Origin: Golubevia sp. BC0850
Taxonomy: Eukaryota > Basidiomycota > Exobasidiomycetes > Golubeviales > Golubeviaceae
Length of the DNA: 64,000 nt
Direction: 5' to 3'
NCBI GenBank assembly: GCA_012976225.1
Contig: JAAVVG010000001.1
Span: 744,001-808,000 of the forward strand
Shown here: piece by piece, positions 10,640 through 22,233 of the stretch
How the letters are laid out: the number at the start of each line of letters is the position of its first letter
Numbering within the stretch: position 1 is the stretch's first letter
Notes under the pieces: model-generated
Told to the model about the DNA's origin: nothing
Database searches by the model: none
Seen by the model: only the letters and a program-made list of their open reading frames with translations
Translations under genes and position numbers: made by a program

Positions 10640-11894
10640 ATTTCAAGCGAGCAAGACTCTTTGGTAGAATGGTGGTCCAAATTCAAATATCCAGCTTTGA
10701 AGTCTTTAAACTCCTCCCCTTCGGCTAACAAAAACCTCAGTTCTAGCTTGATGAGAACCTTGTTGTGTTTGTTGAGAAGAGCAGCGAGGACTTTAGGATG
10801 TATGAGGTTATTGATGCGATCCTCTCCATCTCCATCGTGAAGCGTAAGTTCTTCCAGCTCGTCTCCAATCCAATCTGCGATGAAAGTGCCCCAAGGTATG
10901 ATGTAGCCTAGTGATCTTAGATCGAGCTTCTTCAAACTTGATGTTCTCCCGATATTATCCGGAATCTGTAGTGCTTCCTGGTCCTCGCCCTGCTTCAGGG
11001 GCCGATAGAGATTCAAAGTGAGAGAATTCAGCTTGTAACACCTGATACAAAAATCCCATACGCCATTTGCTTCCCACTCCTCAAAACACCGGCTCAACTC
11101 TTGGATTGATGATAGAGAACTCGACAACTCTTCGAGAATCTCCTCGCTAAATCCGTCCAAACAGTTTTCTTGATCCCCGATCTTGACCTTGCTAAATAAG
11201 CCACGCGTGAATTTCTTGACTTCTTTGATTAGTTCCAGGACAAGCTCAGCCTCCTCCGCTACGTGCGTTGCAGAATCTCCATCTCCAGATAAAATGAAAT
11301 TTTTTCCGCCACCAGGTAGACTTCCAGCCTCGAGTTCCAGGCCTAGAGGCAAACCGATCTCAACAGAAGCTAGAGATGAAAATTTTTGAAGCTCTGCAAT
11401 GATATAAAGAGATAAAGGAGCTAATTCTCCATGCCCCATACTTAGAGCGAAACTTGAAGTTGAGAGTGACAGTTCCTTGAGAGTTTCGCCGGAGAGTTTC
11501 AAAACGTTGAAGAGGAACTCTAAACCAGTGAATTGATAATCAACGTCATCCATACTACGGAGCTCTTATGCAAAGTGTGTTATGTTGAAGCTGGCTTTGA
11601 CGAGACGATGAAGAGAAAGGGGTGATAATCGGTTAAGGTCGTAGAGCATTCTATGGATCTGACTGCTTTTCCCTACTTTAGTGAGATCTATTTTCGAGTG
11701 AAGAGAAGGGGTTGATAAAATTGAAGTTCTCCAAGACTTGCTAACTGCGCTTGAAAAGCGATGTGATGAGGAGAGACGGAAGACGAAAGAGCTTGGATGA
11801 AGGTTTCTTGCGGGAGAACACGGACTGGATCCCTCGTAGGGAATAATTCATCATGAAAGATTAATGAGCTATCAATAGGACTACGACTATTCAT
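10636..11894 (-). pseudogene. F-box/LRR-like host gene, apparently damaged
   Basis: From 11553 down to 10636 a 305-residue frame reads as a leucine-rich-repeat protein (TLKELSLSTSS, SLASVEIGL, KLNSLTLNLYRP, SLKKLDLRSLG, ELEELTLHDG, VLIKLELRF). Upstream to 11894 the same strand codes a plausible N-terminus (LPQETFIQALSSSV, then QFYQPLLFTRK). The two parts do not join cleanly. The frame shifts after the run of four A/T at 11691-11694, where one more A would continue it as KIDLTKVGK, and one in-frame TAA lies at 11566-11568 just before the long part. I found no good intron that removes both. Large F-box/LRR families with many broken members are common in such fungi. Function is unknown; a sequencing error in the A run could explain one defect but not both. 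Confidence 0.45.
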
Positions 11895-12110
11895 CCTTGA
11901 AGAGAGAGGATGGTAATAAGGTGATGGATGTGGGATGAAAGAAGAAAGTTGGAGCAGAATCTTGTTCTTCTTCTTGAAGACCTTGAGTCCTCGGATCTCT
12001 CTCCCATGGACTGACTAATCCGTCCATGGCCTTAATTCCCGGTGAGTTCTAGTCTTATTTTCAATTCAGTTGGATCTGCATTCCCTTTCTCGTTACACCT
12101 TTGCTGATTG

Positions 12111-12143
<33 letters not shown>

Positions 12144-12333
12144 AAAGTCAAGCGAATGAGAACTGAAATTGAATGACTTCTGAAACGTGTCTATACTACA
12201 AAGAAAAGAGAGATTGAATTGCTTGGTACATTTCTATCGATGCGTTTAAAAAGGAAGTAGCGAGTCGAGCCCTCGACGAGTTTTTGACATGAACACTGAA
12301 AAGATAAATTATAGAAACGAGAACCCCACTTTT
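11895..12333. other. Intergenic region with a (CT)14 run
   Basis: The region holds a 28-base CT microsatellite at 12111-12138 and otherwise nothing I can assign. It lies between the start of the LRR-like gene and the end of the TRF4-like gene. Confidence 0.5.
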
Positions 12334-15184
12334 TCAATCATCTTGCTGATCCAGATAAGTAGCCCAATAATCGTACTCATCCACACCAGGATCAACGTTT
12401 CCCTTCTTACTCCAAAATGCATTTCTATCTTCAGCTGAGACCTTTCTCCCACCATTATTTCCATCTGATTTCGAGTTCCTAGATTTCTCAGAATCCTGAA
12501 CTCCTCTAACTCCCGAACCCAAAGAACCCTCAGAAGTTTTCTTTTTTTCACCTTGAATTGTAGGGAAACTTATAGTTTCGAAACCTTCTTGATCATCATC
12601 TCCATTTAAAGAATTGGAAGTATTAGATTCATGAGAAACGTAAGAATCCTCTCTGGTTCTTTGTGAACCTCTTCTGTTTGTGATTCCAACTCCTTTACCA
12701 AGAGTATTATTCTTTTCCTCGAGTCTAGATCTTTTGGATCTACTTTCTTCAATTGAACGATATCTTGAATCCAATTCATCATCTTCGGTTTCGATTTGAA
12801 TGGATTCAGCTATTGATCTTCCACGTTTCCCATTTGATGTTGTCTTGAGAATCGAATCTTCATCTTCGATTTGGATAGGATCAGAAACTGAATTTCCGTT
12901 CTTACATTTGTTTCTTGAATCTTTACGACTTGGATATTGAATGTCAGAAGCCATTTCTGCTTGACGAATGACTTGATCATTTGGATCTCTACTTGAAGAA
13001 GCAGATCCAATAATCGAATAACCACTTGACTTGCTCACTAAATTTCTCATCGATTTAGGTCCAGAAGGAGGAACTCTGCCGTTCCCGCTTTCCATTCCAT
13101 TTGGAACCGAAGGTGGTTGTTGAGATCTTGAAGAATGAGAATTAGTGGCTCTTCTATCATCTACAGCAGCGTTATTCAGAGCTTTCTCACGAGAACTCAA
13201 ACTCGATCCATGTCCAGGTTGAGGATCCAAGGAAGGAGATGGTCTGTTGAGTTTATGTTGAAGAGTTCCGGAGTGATAGAGGTCGTGGATCTATTCAAAA
13301 GGGAAAAGAGTTGGCAAAATGAGCCTTCTGAATTTGGAATCAAGAAGAAGGAGGTGAAGCAAGTACTCACATTCTTCCTCTGATTAATCACCTCTCTAGT
13401 GACTCCCATCACAGTTCCCAGCAAGCTCTTCGGATCTTTCCCAGTGGTGTTTATAACCTTGTTCTGATCCAAAATCTCTCTTCTAGCTTCTTCATCTTCA
13501 TCCACCTTTGATCCTACAAACCTTCTATGTTTCAAAGAATCTTGTTTTTCAATAGCACGTCTAGCCATTTCATTTAATAGAATCTTTAGGGCTCCAGCAA
13601 GAGCGTTCCTGACACCTTGAAGATTGTAAGTTCCCTTAGAGATATCGTTTGCTAAGAGGAGTAAAGGTAAGAGGCTGGGTAAGTCGGAACGTCTGAGGGA
13701 GGGACGAGGTGAGACTATCAAGATACTCACTTGGATCTTGTGGATCTTCGATACTCAAAGAAAAGGGCCTATAATTTTTCGCGAAAAAATCCCAACTTCT
13801 AGCATCTTTTCTGAAATATCCTCCTCTGTTTACACTGATTCCAACTTCTTCATAACTATAATTTGTTCCATAGAGTTCTAACATGTCGATAAGAAGAATT
13901 CCAAGGTTCCTCAACGCGGAGATCTCAAACCTTTGTATTTTAGGATGCGTCTAAGCAAATTCATGAAATGGAAAGAAGTAAGTTGGAAAGGTAAGTATTC
14001 CGATTCTTTCGAAATGCAAACAACTGACTTTTATCTGTGATTGGTTCTCACTCACCTGAAAAAAGCTAATCGTCAAGAGAATGACACTATAACTTCCCAA
14101 CCCACCAGTAAAGACTTCACTCAAACCTCTTTGATCCAAAAGATGTTTAACAAACATGATAATCGGTCTAATAGCAGGTTCTTTGATTAACCAGTTGTTA
14201 ACAAATTTAGCGGCTGTGATACCATTTGTCAAATTCAAAGAGATGTCGACTCTATACTTTCCATGATTACAAACGAATTTAACGATTGGAACTTTAGCTT
14301 TAGCAAGGACTTGAACTTGAGTTGCTAGGTTATGTTTTCTTAAAAGTGAAGCTAGAGAAGAAAGGACGTGCGGAGTGGATTGAGATTCCATTGAACGAGA
14401 GAGGATTACTAGATCGATGTCACTGAGGAGTAGAAAGTTGGATGTACACCAGGATACTTTAGTCAGATTGAAGTCTTTGAGTTGAAGGAAACAAATGAGA
14501 GCCACACAACTCACCCTTGAGGTAAATAAAGTTTTGTGTCTTGACTTCCAAAGGAATGGATTTCAGCATCTGACCATTGAGATTGAATGGCTTGTCTAAT
14601 GAGTTCAATGACCATTAATCTAGTTTCATGTTCTTCAAAGGAAGGTTGGATCCAAGCGTCGAAAGCCATAAGTTCCCTATGCAGCCTGGAAAGAAGAGAA
14701 AATAGCCAAAAACGGAGAGGTCAGAGGTGAATCTCCTTCATTTCTCCCATCTTCTTTTACGATTTTTCAGCCAATTAGATCTTGATATACACTTGTTTCA
14801 AACTCACATTTCAGGAGCATTCCTACAAGCAGCCCACTCGATATCTCTCGTCCAAGGAGTACCTCTAGCCATTGCCTTCAATTCTTCTGCTTTTCCCCAA
14901 CCATTTGGACCACCATTCGTCTGAGTTTCTTCTCTATCATCTAATTTCCTTTTCTTTCCTTTCGAGTTTGAAGTGGAGGAAGTTGAATTGGCTGGAGAAG
15001 TTGAAACGGAAGTGGAACTGGAATTGAGTGGATTGGAATTTGATAGAACTCTCTTTCTATCTGAAGAAGATCTTGAATGTGAATGAGAAATTGAAGTTGA
15101 AGGTTCTGATGAATCGAATGAAATGAAATTGTCTTGTCCGAATCCATTGGAATTGGTACTGGAAGTGGAAACTCTGGGTGGCAT
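12334..15184 (-). CDS. TRF4: Non-canonical poly(A) polymerase, TRF4/5 (PAPD5/7) type
   Basis: Six exons (15184-14808, 14685-14515, 14422-14056, 13950-13731, 13651-13371, 13290-12334) join in phase to 790 residues. TRF4-type enzymes add short A tails to aberrant nuclear RNAs in the TRAMP complex, marking them for the exosome. A Ser-rich N-terminus of about 100 residues precedes a nucleotidyltransferase domain. That domain has the FGS motif at about 171-173, TKLYLPQGDIDLVIL with metal-binding D184 and D186, and the third carboxylate D242 in YRVDIS. The central domain has LGILLIDMLELYG, and the PAP-associated part reads DPTNDISKGTYNLQGVRNALAGA. The last 400 residues are Ser/Arg/Asn-rich and probably disordered. 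All catalytic residues are present. The N- and C-terminal tails are longer than in yeast TRF4 (584 residues). Confidence 0.9.
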
Positions 15185-15501
15185 CCTATCCTATCCTATC
15201 CTTTCTATTCCTATTCTATCCTACTGGATTGAGAATTGAATCGACTTGATGAGGTGAAATTGCGAATACAATTCGGATGAATGTTAGGAGTGAAAGAGAA
15301 AGAGAAAGAGAAAGATGGATGAGAGCCAAAGATAAAGATATGAATTGAGATAGATGACTTTGGGTTGTTGAATTTTCTGGACTCGAACCAAACCAGCCAC
15401 AGCAGCTTCCCTATTTCAGTCTTTCGATTCCTCTTCTATCTTCTAATCGATTGCCTTGATCCTTCAGCTTCCAATTCCTCTTGAATCGATTCTCACATAT
15501 C

Positions 15502-16533
15502 ATGGTCAGTCAAACCTGCTTCCTATCCATCAAAACTTAACTGACAGCCAGCTGAGCTTGACTCATCTCTCTCCCTCCTCTCCTTATCTTTCGCTAGTCC
15601 GTCCCACGACTTTTAGCTCAAGTCGTCTTTTTAGGTTCTCAGATAGTAGGAAAAGCTTTTATGGAAGCAGGTAGACAAGCTGCTAGAAGTACGTACGCTC
15701 CTTCCTTCTCTCTCTCTTTGTTCACAGAATCTAATCTGGCTCTTAATCTCCCTTTCTTCAGATGCCAGAGCCGGAAGGGTGGAAGCCACATCAGCTGCAG
15801 GTTCGACTTCAGAAAGTGCCTCGGACGATTCCACTACTGCAACTATCACGCGGACTCATAGAATGACTTTAGATGAAGCTAGGATGATTTTGAACATAAA
15901 GGAACCTACTTTGGAACATGAAGAGGCTATGGTTAAGGTGAGCATTCACTGAGATTCTGGTTTTCGATCTTAAGCTGCGACAAGAGGTGTGAAGGTATCG
16001 AGAACTTTGGAGGAAAGAGAAGGAACTTCTTTCAAAGTTGAGATGGAACCTTAAATTAGCAAGCTCTTCTTCACGGCTAGTCTCCCTAGCTTAGCAAGTC
16101 AAACATCCTCAGTCCAAATGTGTCTTGAATTTATTAAAGGAGCCTTTGATCCAATCTGCATCAGGAGAACCCAGGCTTTCACTTTCCTCTTACACTCCAC
16201 TAACCTCTCCCACCTCTCACTATCTACCTCTCTTACCTCCTCGTTCCTTCACTTCCCTCTAACCAGAACTACGACCACCTCTTCGCAACGAATGCACCTC
16301 CAGCCCCCAAGAATTCACCTCCAGGAACTCCAGGTGGGGCAGGTTCCTTCTATCTACAATCAAAAATTGTCAGAGCTAGGGAAAGGATAGAGGCCGAATG
16401 GGCTATGGCTAAAAAAGCAGAGGATGAAGCTTTGGGAAGAAATGGTCCTGGATCTCAAGAACAAAGGACGCAGAGCTCGGATTCTAGTACGACGACGGAA
16501 GAGGGGAAGAAGGAAGATGGTCCAAGGTCGTGA
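15502..16533 (+). CDS. PAM16: PAM16/TIM16, mitochondrial import motor subunit
   Basis: Four exons (15502-15504, 15598-15688, 15762-15937, 16267-16533) give 178 residues. PAM16 is the J-like partner that binds and restrains PAM14 at the TIM23 channel on the matrix side. The start SVPRLLAQVVFLGSQIVGKAFMEAGRQAARN matches the family's hydrophobic N-terminus. The J-like domain follows as MTLDEARMILNIKE, NYDHLFATNAP (no HPD, as expected for this family) and GSFYLQSKIVRARERIEAEW. A Ser/Thr/Glu-rich tail of about 40 residues ends the protein. Exon 1 contributes only the ATG, because an intron begins directly after the start codon. The last intron is 329 bases, longer than most here. Confidence 0.92.
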
Positions 16534-16745
16534 AGATTTAATAACAAGAAATCTCAATCGGATGGATTTGGATCTAGGTTGGAAGTCTTAGAAGCTAGAG
16601 AGAGCGGATGGTTTCTCAAGTTGCAAGTTTCTGGCAAGTCAAGGTCTTCTCTTCTTCAAGTTCAATTTCTTTGTCTCCCTCCTTCAATTCAGAATTCATC
16701 TCTCTAATCACTTCTTTGCTCATCCTCAAAGATTCAAAATAGTAC

Positions 16746-16793
<48 letters not shown>

Positions 16794-17442
16794 AAAAACT
16801 CCACCTCTCAACCATCTTTCGACTCTTCTCGGGTATCGGTTTCAGTTTTTTCTTCTCTATTAGTGGTCTCTGTCGCAATGCTACTATAATCATCAGAATC
16901 TCTCTCTGTAAGGAATCTCGCGCCATTTCGTTCTGCTGAACTCGTTGGTAAGCAGATACTGAGTGTGAAGACGACCATTGCGAGAACCAGAGTGGTTCAC
17001 AACATCCTTACCAGATTTTGGAGTCCCTATGAATGGATAAATGTACGATGCTGCTTTTCATGACATCCGAGACGCTGATGGCTTGAGATTCGGAAGATTT
17101 ATCTATGCTACTTGTTTCGAGGTGTCTTGATTAATGATTCTTCTAGGGCGTCCGACGTCAAGAAACTCATCCATGCCTCTCGATCGATCTTCTACGCTGA
17201 TTGAATGCTATCAGCTTCACCTCCTACAAGTCCATTCAGCTCACTTGCTTTCAATTCTTTGGTCATTGAGCTCTTCAAAGAAAATTTGCGCGTTCAAACG
17301 TTCAAGCAAAAAGTCATTTCAGCGTGAACCGAACGGACCCGACTCTCAATTGATTCCCCTCTTATCTCTCGAAGTCTCGAACCTATCCTAAGTGTCATTC
17401 ACTTCACCCGTTGGAGGATATTTCCGTGTTCCGAAGAAAGGG
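16534..17442. other. Intergenic region with a CAA repeat
   Basis: Nearly 1 kb without a supportable gene. It contains the CAA microsatellite listed separately. Confidence 0.5.
16748..16793. repeat. (CAA)15 microsatellite
   Basis: About fifteen tandem CAA/ACA units lie about 215 bases after the PAM16 stop. On the opposite strand they read as poly-Val, poly-Cys or poly-Leu, which are not real proteins. Confidence 0.95.
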
Positions 17443-17450
17443 TATAAAAG
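17443..17450 (+). promoter_or_regulatory. TATA box (TATAAAAG) of the small secreted-protein gene
   Basis: A consensus TATAAAAG lies about 180 bases before the ATG at 17628, followed by a pyrimidine-rich leader. It is the best TATA match I noticed upstream of a gene in this window. TATA promoters in fungi often mark strongly regulated genes. Confidence 0.55.
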
Positions 17451-17627
17451 CTAATGCTTTGTGAATTCTCACACTTTCCTCAGCAATTGTTCACCACTTC
17501 TTTTCTCTCCTTCTCCTTCTTGTAGCCGGTCTACCCTTTCTGTCCTTTCTTTCTTTTCTCTTCACTTTTGTTCTTCCCTTTTCTTTCATCAACTTTCCTT
17601 CCTTGATCCTACCCAATCACCATTCCG

Positions 17628-18268
17628 ATGCAAATTACCCGATTCTTGTCTTTGGCTCTGGTCGCCACTGGCCTCGTTCACGCAGCTCCCGTTTCCAAGG
17701 TGAGTTTCAAGGGACACGTAGACTGGTACTTTGGCTCTAATTTAGAGAGTTCTCTATCTCCCTCTCTCTCTCTCTCTTTGATAGTATGATGCTCTTGATG
17801 TTGGCGCTCTGATCAAGCTGCCCCCTGGTTTGAACGCAAATGACTTTCTTTCAGGTTACAAAGGCAGAGATGTCGCTTCTATGGTGAGTTCGTCGTACAT
17901 GGAGTCACACACTATTGTTCCAGATCTCTGAGGTCCTTTCCCAAATCCAAATCTTGACCTTGCGATTCCTTAGGACCCTGAAAGAAGGAACCCTCGTTTT
18001 AAACTGGGAGGAGCCACCCCCGCTCTAGCACCGGTCAACTCTTTCTCCTTCAAAACCGCAGCAAAGACAGTTTTGACTTCTGTAGCCAATTGGGCCAAGG
18101 GAAAAGAAGGTGAGCACACTGTGTCTTTCGGTCAGAGGGAGGAGTGATAGGAAGTTTTAACTGACTTTCATTCTTTGCCCATCCTTTCTTACTTCAGCTC
18201 AGAATGATTTTTCCACTAGAAGCTTCAAAGATTTGGAGATTATTTTTTCTTCCCCTCCAAATCATTAG
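17628..18268 (+). CDS. Small secreted protein, family unknown
   Basis: Four exons (17628-17699, 17785-17883, 17974-18109, 18198-18268) join in phase to 125 residues. Residues 1-20 form a textbook signal peptide (MQITRFLSLALVATGLVHAA), followed by APVSK. The mature chain is Lys/Ala/Gly-rich, has no cysteine, and contains GYKGRDVASMDPERR and FKTAAKTVLTSVANWAKGKEG, the last able to form an amphipathic helix. I do not recognise the family. Exons 1-3 are well supported by signal peptide and splice consensus; the last exon is less certain because it rests only on phase and a short tail. A consensus TATA box lies upstream. It may be a wall or extracellular protein, or an effector-like protein, but no function should be assigned. 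Confidence 0.65.
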
Positions 18269-18885
18269 AATGGGCATGAAAGAAGTAGAAGATGGAGACT
18301 CGCAGCAGCTGCTGTGGCTCGTCCTCGTGCTGACTTCGGTCTTGGGATCACGCGAACAATTTGATCTATGGAAGCTGGGAGCCCTCACTTTACTTTCATG
18401 TAGTCTAGGTAGAAGATTGAACGAGACTTTAGTCTATGATCACCTCATGTCGCTTTTTTGACTCGACAATTGCGGCCTGCTTCAAGGTCAGGTCCTCCTG
18501 GGTTTGAATTCTTGCAAGCTTGCCAGCAGATGGTGAAGTAAGTAAAGATAAATCTTGAACCCTCGTGTAATTTGGGGGAGCAGCCCCGCCTCAAGAAGTT
18601 TGAAGCAGAACAAATCCATTCTCTGCGTAATAATCTTTTGGCCGTCAATCATTCTCGTGCCGTTGAGTCACTCCAGTTTGCGACTTCGATCGAGAGGAAT
18701 TGCATAGCATTGCACGAAGCTTTTGGTTGAGACAGAGAATCTACGGCAAGTAGCACAGAACAGAAGAGAAGAAGATAGAATAGAGAGGGGAGTTGGGAGA
18801 GATAGAAATTTGAAAGCGAGTCATATTTTTAGACTTCTAACGAGAGTGGATAAAATGACACCAATCTAGGATCCCTGAATTTGAT
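18269..18885. other. Convergent intergenic region, nothing assigned
   Basis: The 617 bases between the secreted-protein gene and the end of the eIF3l gene contain no splice-supported exon or repeat that I can see. Confidence 0.5.
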
Positions 18886-21674
18886 TTACGCAACTTGAGA
18901 TTTGGCTGTGGCATTTCCCCAAGGCTTAGCTCCACCTGCATTCGAAGATGATTGATCCTTTGCGAAGTTGACTTTCTTCTTGTCTCCACCTGAAGCACCG
19001 GTGGCCATCGAAGAAGTGAGAGGGTTTGCAGGAAGACTTAAATTTGAGGTTGCGGTTGGGACAGCATTGGCAGCTGGAGCAACGACAACTGGTAGTGGTT
19101 TCGATTTGATGTTGGTGAGAACGTCGTGCATTCTGGTTCCATTACGAAGGAACCAATCTCCGAAACGACGACCTACTCTGGATTCGGCGATGTGAACCAT
19201 GTTCTGATAAAAGGAGTGGGAGAGGAGATGAGAGAAAGTCAGCCCAAACTCAAAAGCGCTTGAGTTTTGAGCTTGGGAGAGCTTGGGAGAGCTTGGGAAA
19301 ATGACTACTCACGTCATCGATAGCGAAATCCAAGTCACTAGTGTTGACTGGTTCACCTTCCAAGAGACCACCTTGAGTCCATTTGAGACTTCTAGTACTA
19401 GCCTTCATGACCATCATCATTTCGACGACTTCTTCCTCATCGATTTCCAAGAACTTGGCCAACTTATCAGTTCCAAGAGTAGTATATAATCTTAAGAAAG
19501 ATCTGATGTTAGAATTGCTCAATTGAGTTTCAACTTGGGAGAGGAAGATTTTGAGTTGATGTTTTGAAGGATCAGATTGAGGAGTTTCGATGAACTTAGA
19601 AAGAGCTTCTTGATCGTGATAAGGAGGAGAATTTCCAATGATGAATTTAGGACAAGAGTAAAGGAAGAGTTCTTCGAATGAAGCTAAGGCTTCTTTCTTG
19701 ATGACTTCGTTTTCAGTTCCATTTCCACCTTTCAACATCTTGTTAATCTGTTCTCCATATTTCTCTTTCATGTTGTTTTGGATGTTCTCATCTAATCTGG
19801 TTGGGCATAATGCACAACAAATTGCTAAGAGAGAGTACATTCTATCGGCAGTCTTGTTGATCTGATCGTATTGATAGCTTCTAGTGTGATATTGCTTTAA
19901 CCTCATGATGAAGACTAGGATATGACTGAAAGCTCTGATGGCATCTGGGTAACGTCTTAACATCATGTAAGAGAATCCGACGTAGTAGTAAATCGTTACG
20001 TGACAAGCTGTGACTCTGTTGATGAGCTGTCCTCCAGCTGGAGCTTTGTTGTGAAGGTTGAGTTGATCTAGCATCTTGAGAGCTAAAGTGTAATCTCCTA
20101 GAAGAACGTGGACTCGTAGTAAACCTACGATACTGAAATATCCAAGCTGCTTGTAAAGTGGTCGAGCTCCGAATTCTCCAGCTACCTCACTGATGAGAGG
20201 CGAGAGCGGCAATACGAGAGAAGGGAGAGAGCGAATCAAAGCGAAAGAAGTCAGAGCCGGAAAACAAAACCCAAAATCACTGAAGCTTTGAGCAGCACTT
20301 CCTTCCATCAGATCTCCACAATCCAAATCATTGGTACTCACTCTGTATCTTGACCCTTAGATTGAGCTTCCAACTGTTCTAAAATCCTACTCTTCTGAAT
20401 CAAAGAGTACAGAACATTCAAGACCGAGTAAGAAGACCAAACGCCTCCATCTTGGAGAAGGGTTAGTTCCTCCTCTGACTTGTTTTCAACTCTACTTCTC
20501 CATTGAGAGTAAGATTGGAATTGATAGATGAATTCATCAATGATGTCCCATAGCCATTGAGCTGGAAGTTCGATTCCGACTGGTCCTTCAGAGTTAAGAA
20601 CAAAGTTGAAGAAATCACAGTAATTGTCGTAGGAGTGGAATCGATCTTCTCCATCTGGTGAAAGGCGAGAGTAGACGTGTCTGTACCAGAGCTCACGGTA
20701 CAGAGTCAGGAACTTTTGATCTGTTGTTTGAAGATGGTGAGATCGAAAGAGTCAGGGATGAAGAAGGGGTGAAGTTTGATGATTCACTTGCACTGCTGGG
20801 TTCTAAGGAGGGAAGAAATATCTCTATCTAGCTGATCCACTTCATGCTTCTTCCTTTCGACCCAGTTCCTCTTCCAAGCCCGATCATGATCTAGCGACTA
20901 AAAAGATTTTACTCACCGTCATTGACCAAAGGAGCAATAGTCTCAGCTTCTGGCCATTCACTCTTTGCATAGAACTTTTCCGTCAGTCTACTCCAGTTAG
21001 CTTCATAAGCTGAAGAGACGTCTTGGATAGAGTTGTTCTGAATGGCCTGATAGAAGAGAACGATGTATTTCTTGACTGGATCCGGAACTGAAGCTAAAGC
21101 GGCAGCTGCTTGTTCAAGTTGAGCTTGCAATTGAGCTTCAGCTAGAGCGACTGAGAGGAGGGAGGAAGATGGTAGAGGGAGATGGATAAGATGAAAGGTA
21201 AGGGCGTGCGATTCTTTGACGATCGAATATGATTGCTAAGCTAGCAAGGAAAAGGAGAAAGGCAAAGTAGATGGCAGCCATACCAGGAGAGGAGGCTTCG
21301 AGAAGTGCAACCTTCTGGTAGATGCCAATTGCAGACCCATCACCACGCATCGACTGATGACGAGCTAGTTGCCATATTTGACTCTTTTTAAATTGAGTAG
21401 CATGTTAACCACTTGTCTAGCTCAGAGCCAGCGGCCTGTAGGTGTACCTTTGCGTTGTCTGCCTCTTCTTCCTGTCTGCTGCTTCTGCAGATTATCGCTT
21501 CTTCTGATACTTACCATCTTGACCTTCCTCCATGATACCCTGTTGTTGACCATAATCTCCCGGGATGAGATCTAATTCTTCATCTTGATCATCAAATTCA
21601 TCCTCTTCAACTTCTTGACCATAGAAATTAGCTTGTTGAGCTTGCTGAGGTTGTTGAAAGTATTGATCCGTCAT
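18886..21674 (-). CDS. EIF3L: Translation initiation factor eIF3 subunit L
   Basis: Five exons (21674-21515, 21150-20917, 20720-20342, 20189-19313, 19203-18886) give 655 residues. eIF3l is a PCI-domain subunit of the eIF3 scaffold that recruits the 40S ribosome. The N-terminus is Gln/Asp-rich (ELDLIPGDY). Conserved family blocks follow: [96 protein letters not shown] and FLYSCPKFI. The PCI/winged-helix part ends with [16 protein letters not shown]. The C-terminal 80 residues are Ala/Ser/Lys-rich. eIF3l is missing from budding yeast but present in most fungi. The first intron is 364 bases; intron 4 holds three copies of GAGCTTGGGA. Confidence 0.95.
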
Positions 21675-22233
21675 GACGTGCGCAGACCTTCACTGGATTA
21701 GATAGTTTCAGTTCTGTCTTCAAAGTTCTCTTTCAAGTTGACGATCGAGACAGTTTTGAAGAAAGGACGATGTGGTGGTTGCGTAGAGCTTTTTCTTCTC
21801 ACGTCGAGACTCGAGCCTCAACGTCTCAACCAATAGACTCGCTCGGATCGAGTTGTTCGAAAACTCGTCTTGACGAGAGTGGGGTGTAGAGATACTCTTT
21901 TCAATTCATAAGAAGATTCTATAGTCATAACCAGAGAAAAAGAGGGAGAAGGGGTGTGTACTCAACGGAAGAAGCAGGGAAGAAAAGGGGGGAGGCGGCG
22001 AAGAGGTTTGCTATGGGAACAATAGAGTTGGCTGATCAGAAAGGGGATGTATTTCATCAAATTCTCAAAGGAGTTTGAGGTCGGAAGAATGGCAAGTTTG
22101 AGAGAGGAGAGGAAAAGTAGCCAAAAGGGTCGGATGAGGATGGCGAGAAGCGACGAACCAACAGTTTGAGGGAACTTGATTTCAGATCCAAGACCAGAAT
22201 GATCGAGTGACTAGTCAGTGCTTTTCTGGAATC
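21675..22233. other. Intergenic region upstream of eIF3l
   Basis: This 559-base gap should contain the eIF3l promoter. I see no TATA box, RNA gene or repeat. Confidence 0.45.

Noticed and set aside
10640-10735. Plus-strand continuation of the LRR-like fragment (EWWSKFKYPALKSLN)
   Set aside because: It lies after a stop and is antisense to the longer minus-strand LRR frame, so it is probably a shadow.
16616-16926. Minus-strand frames with poly-Cys and poly-Val
   Set aside because: They are translations of the CAA microsatellite.
21138-21350. Hydrophobic frame between eIF3l exons 1 and 2
   Set aside because: Joining exon 1 directly to exon 2 keeps phase and matches the family; this frame is intronic.
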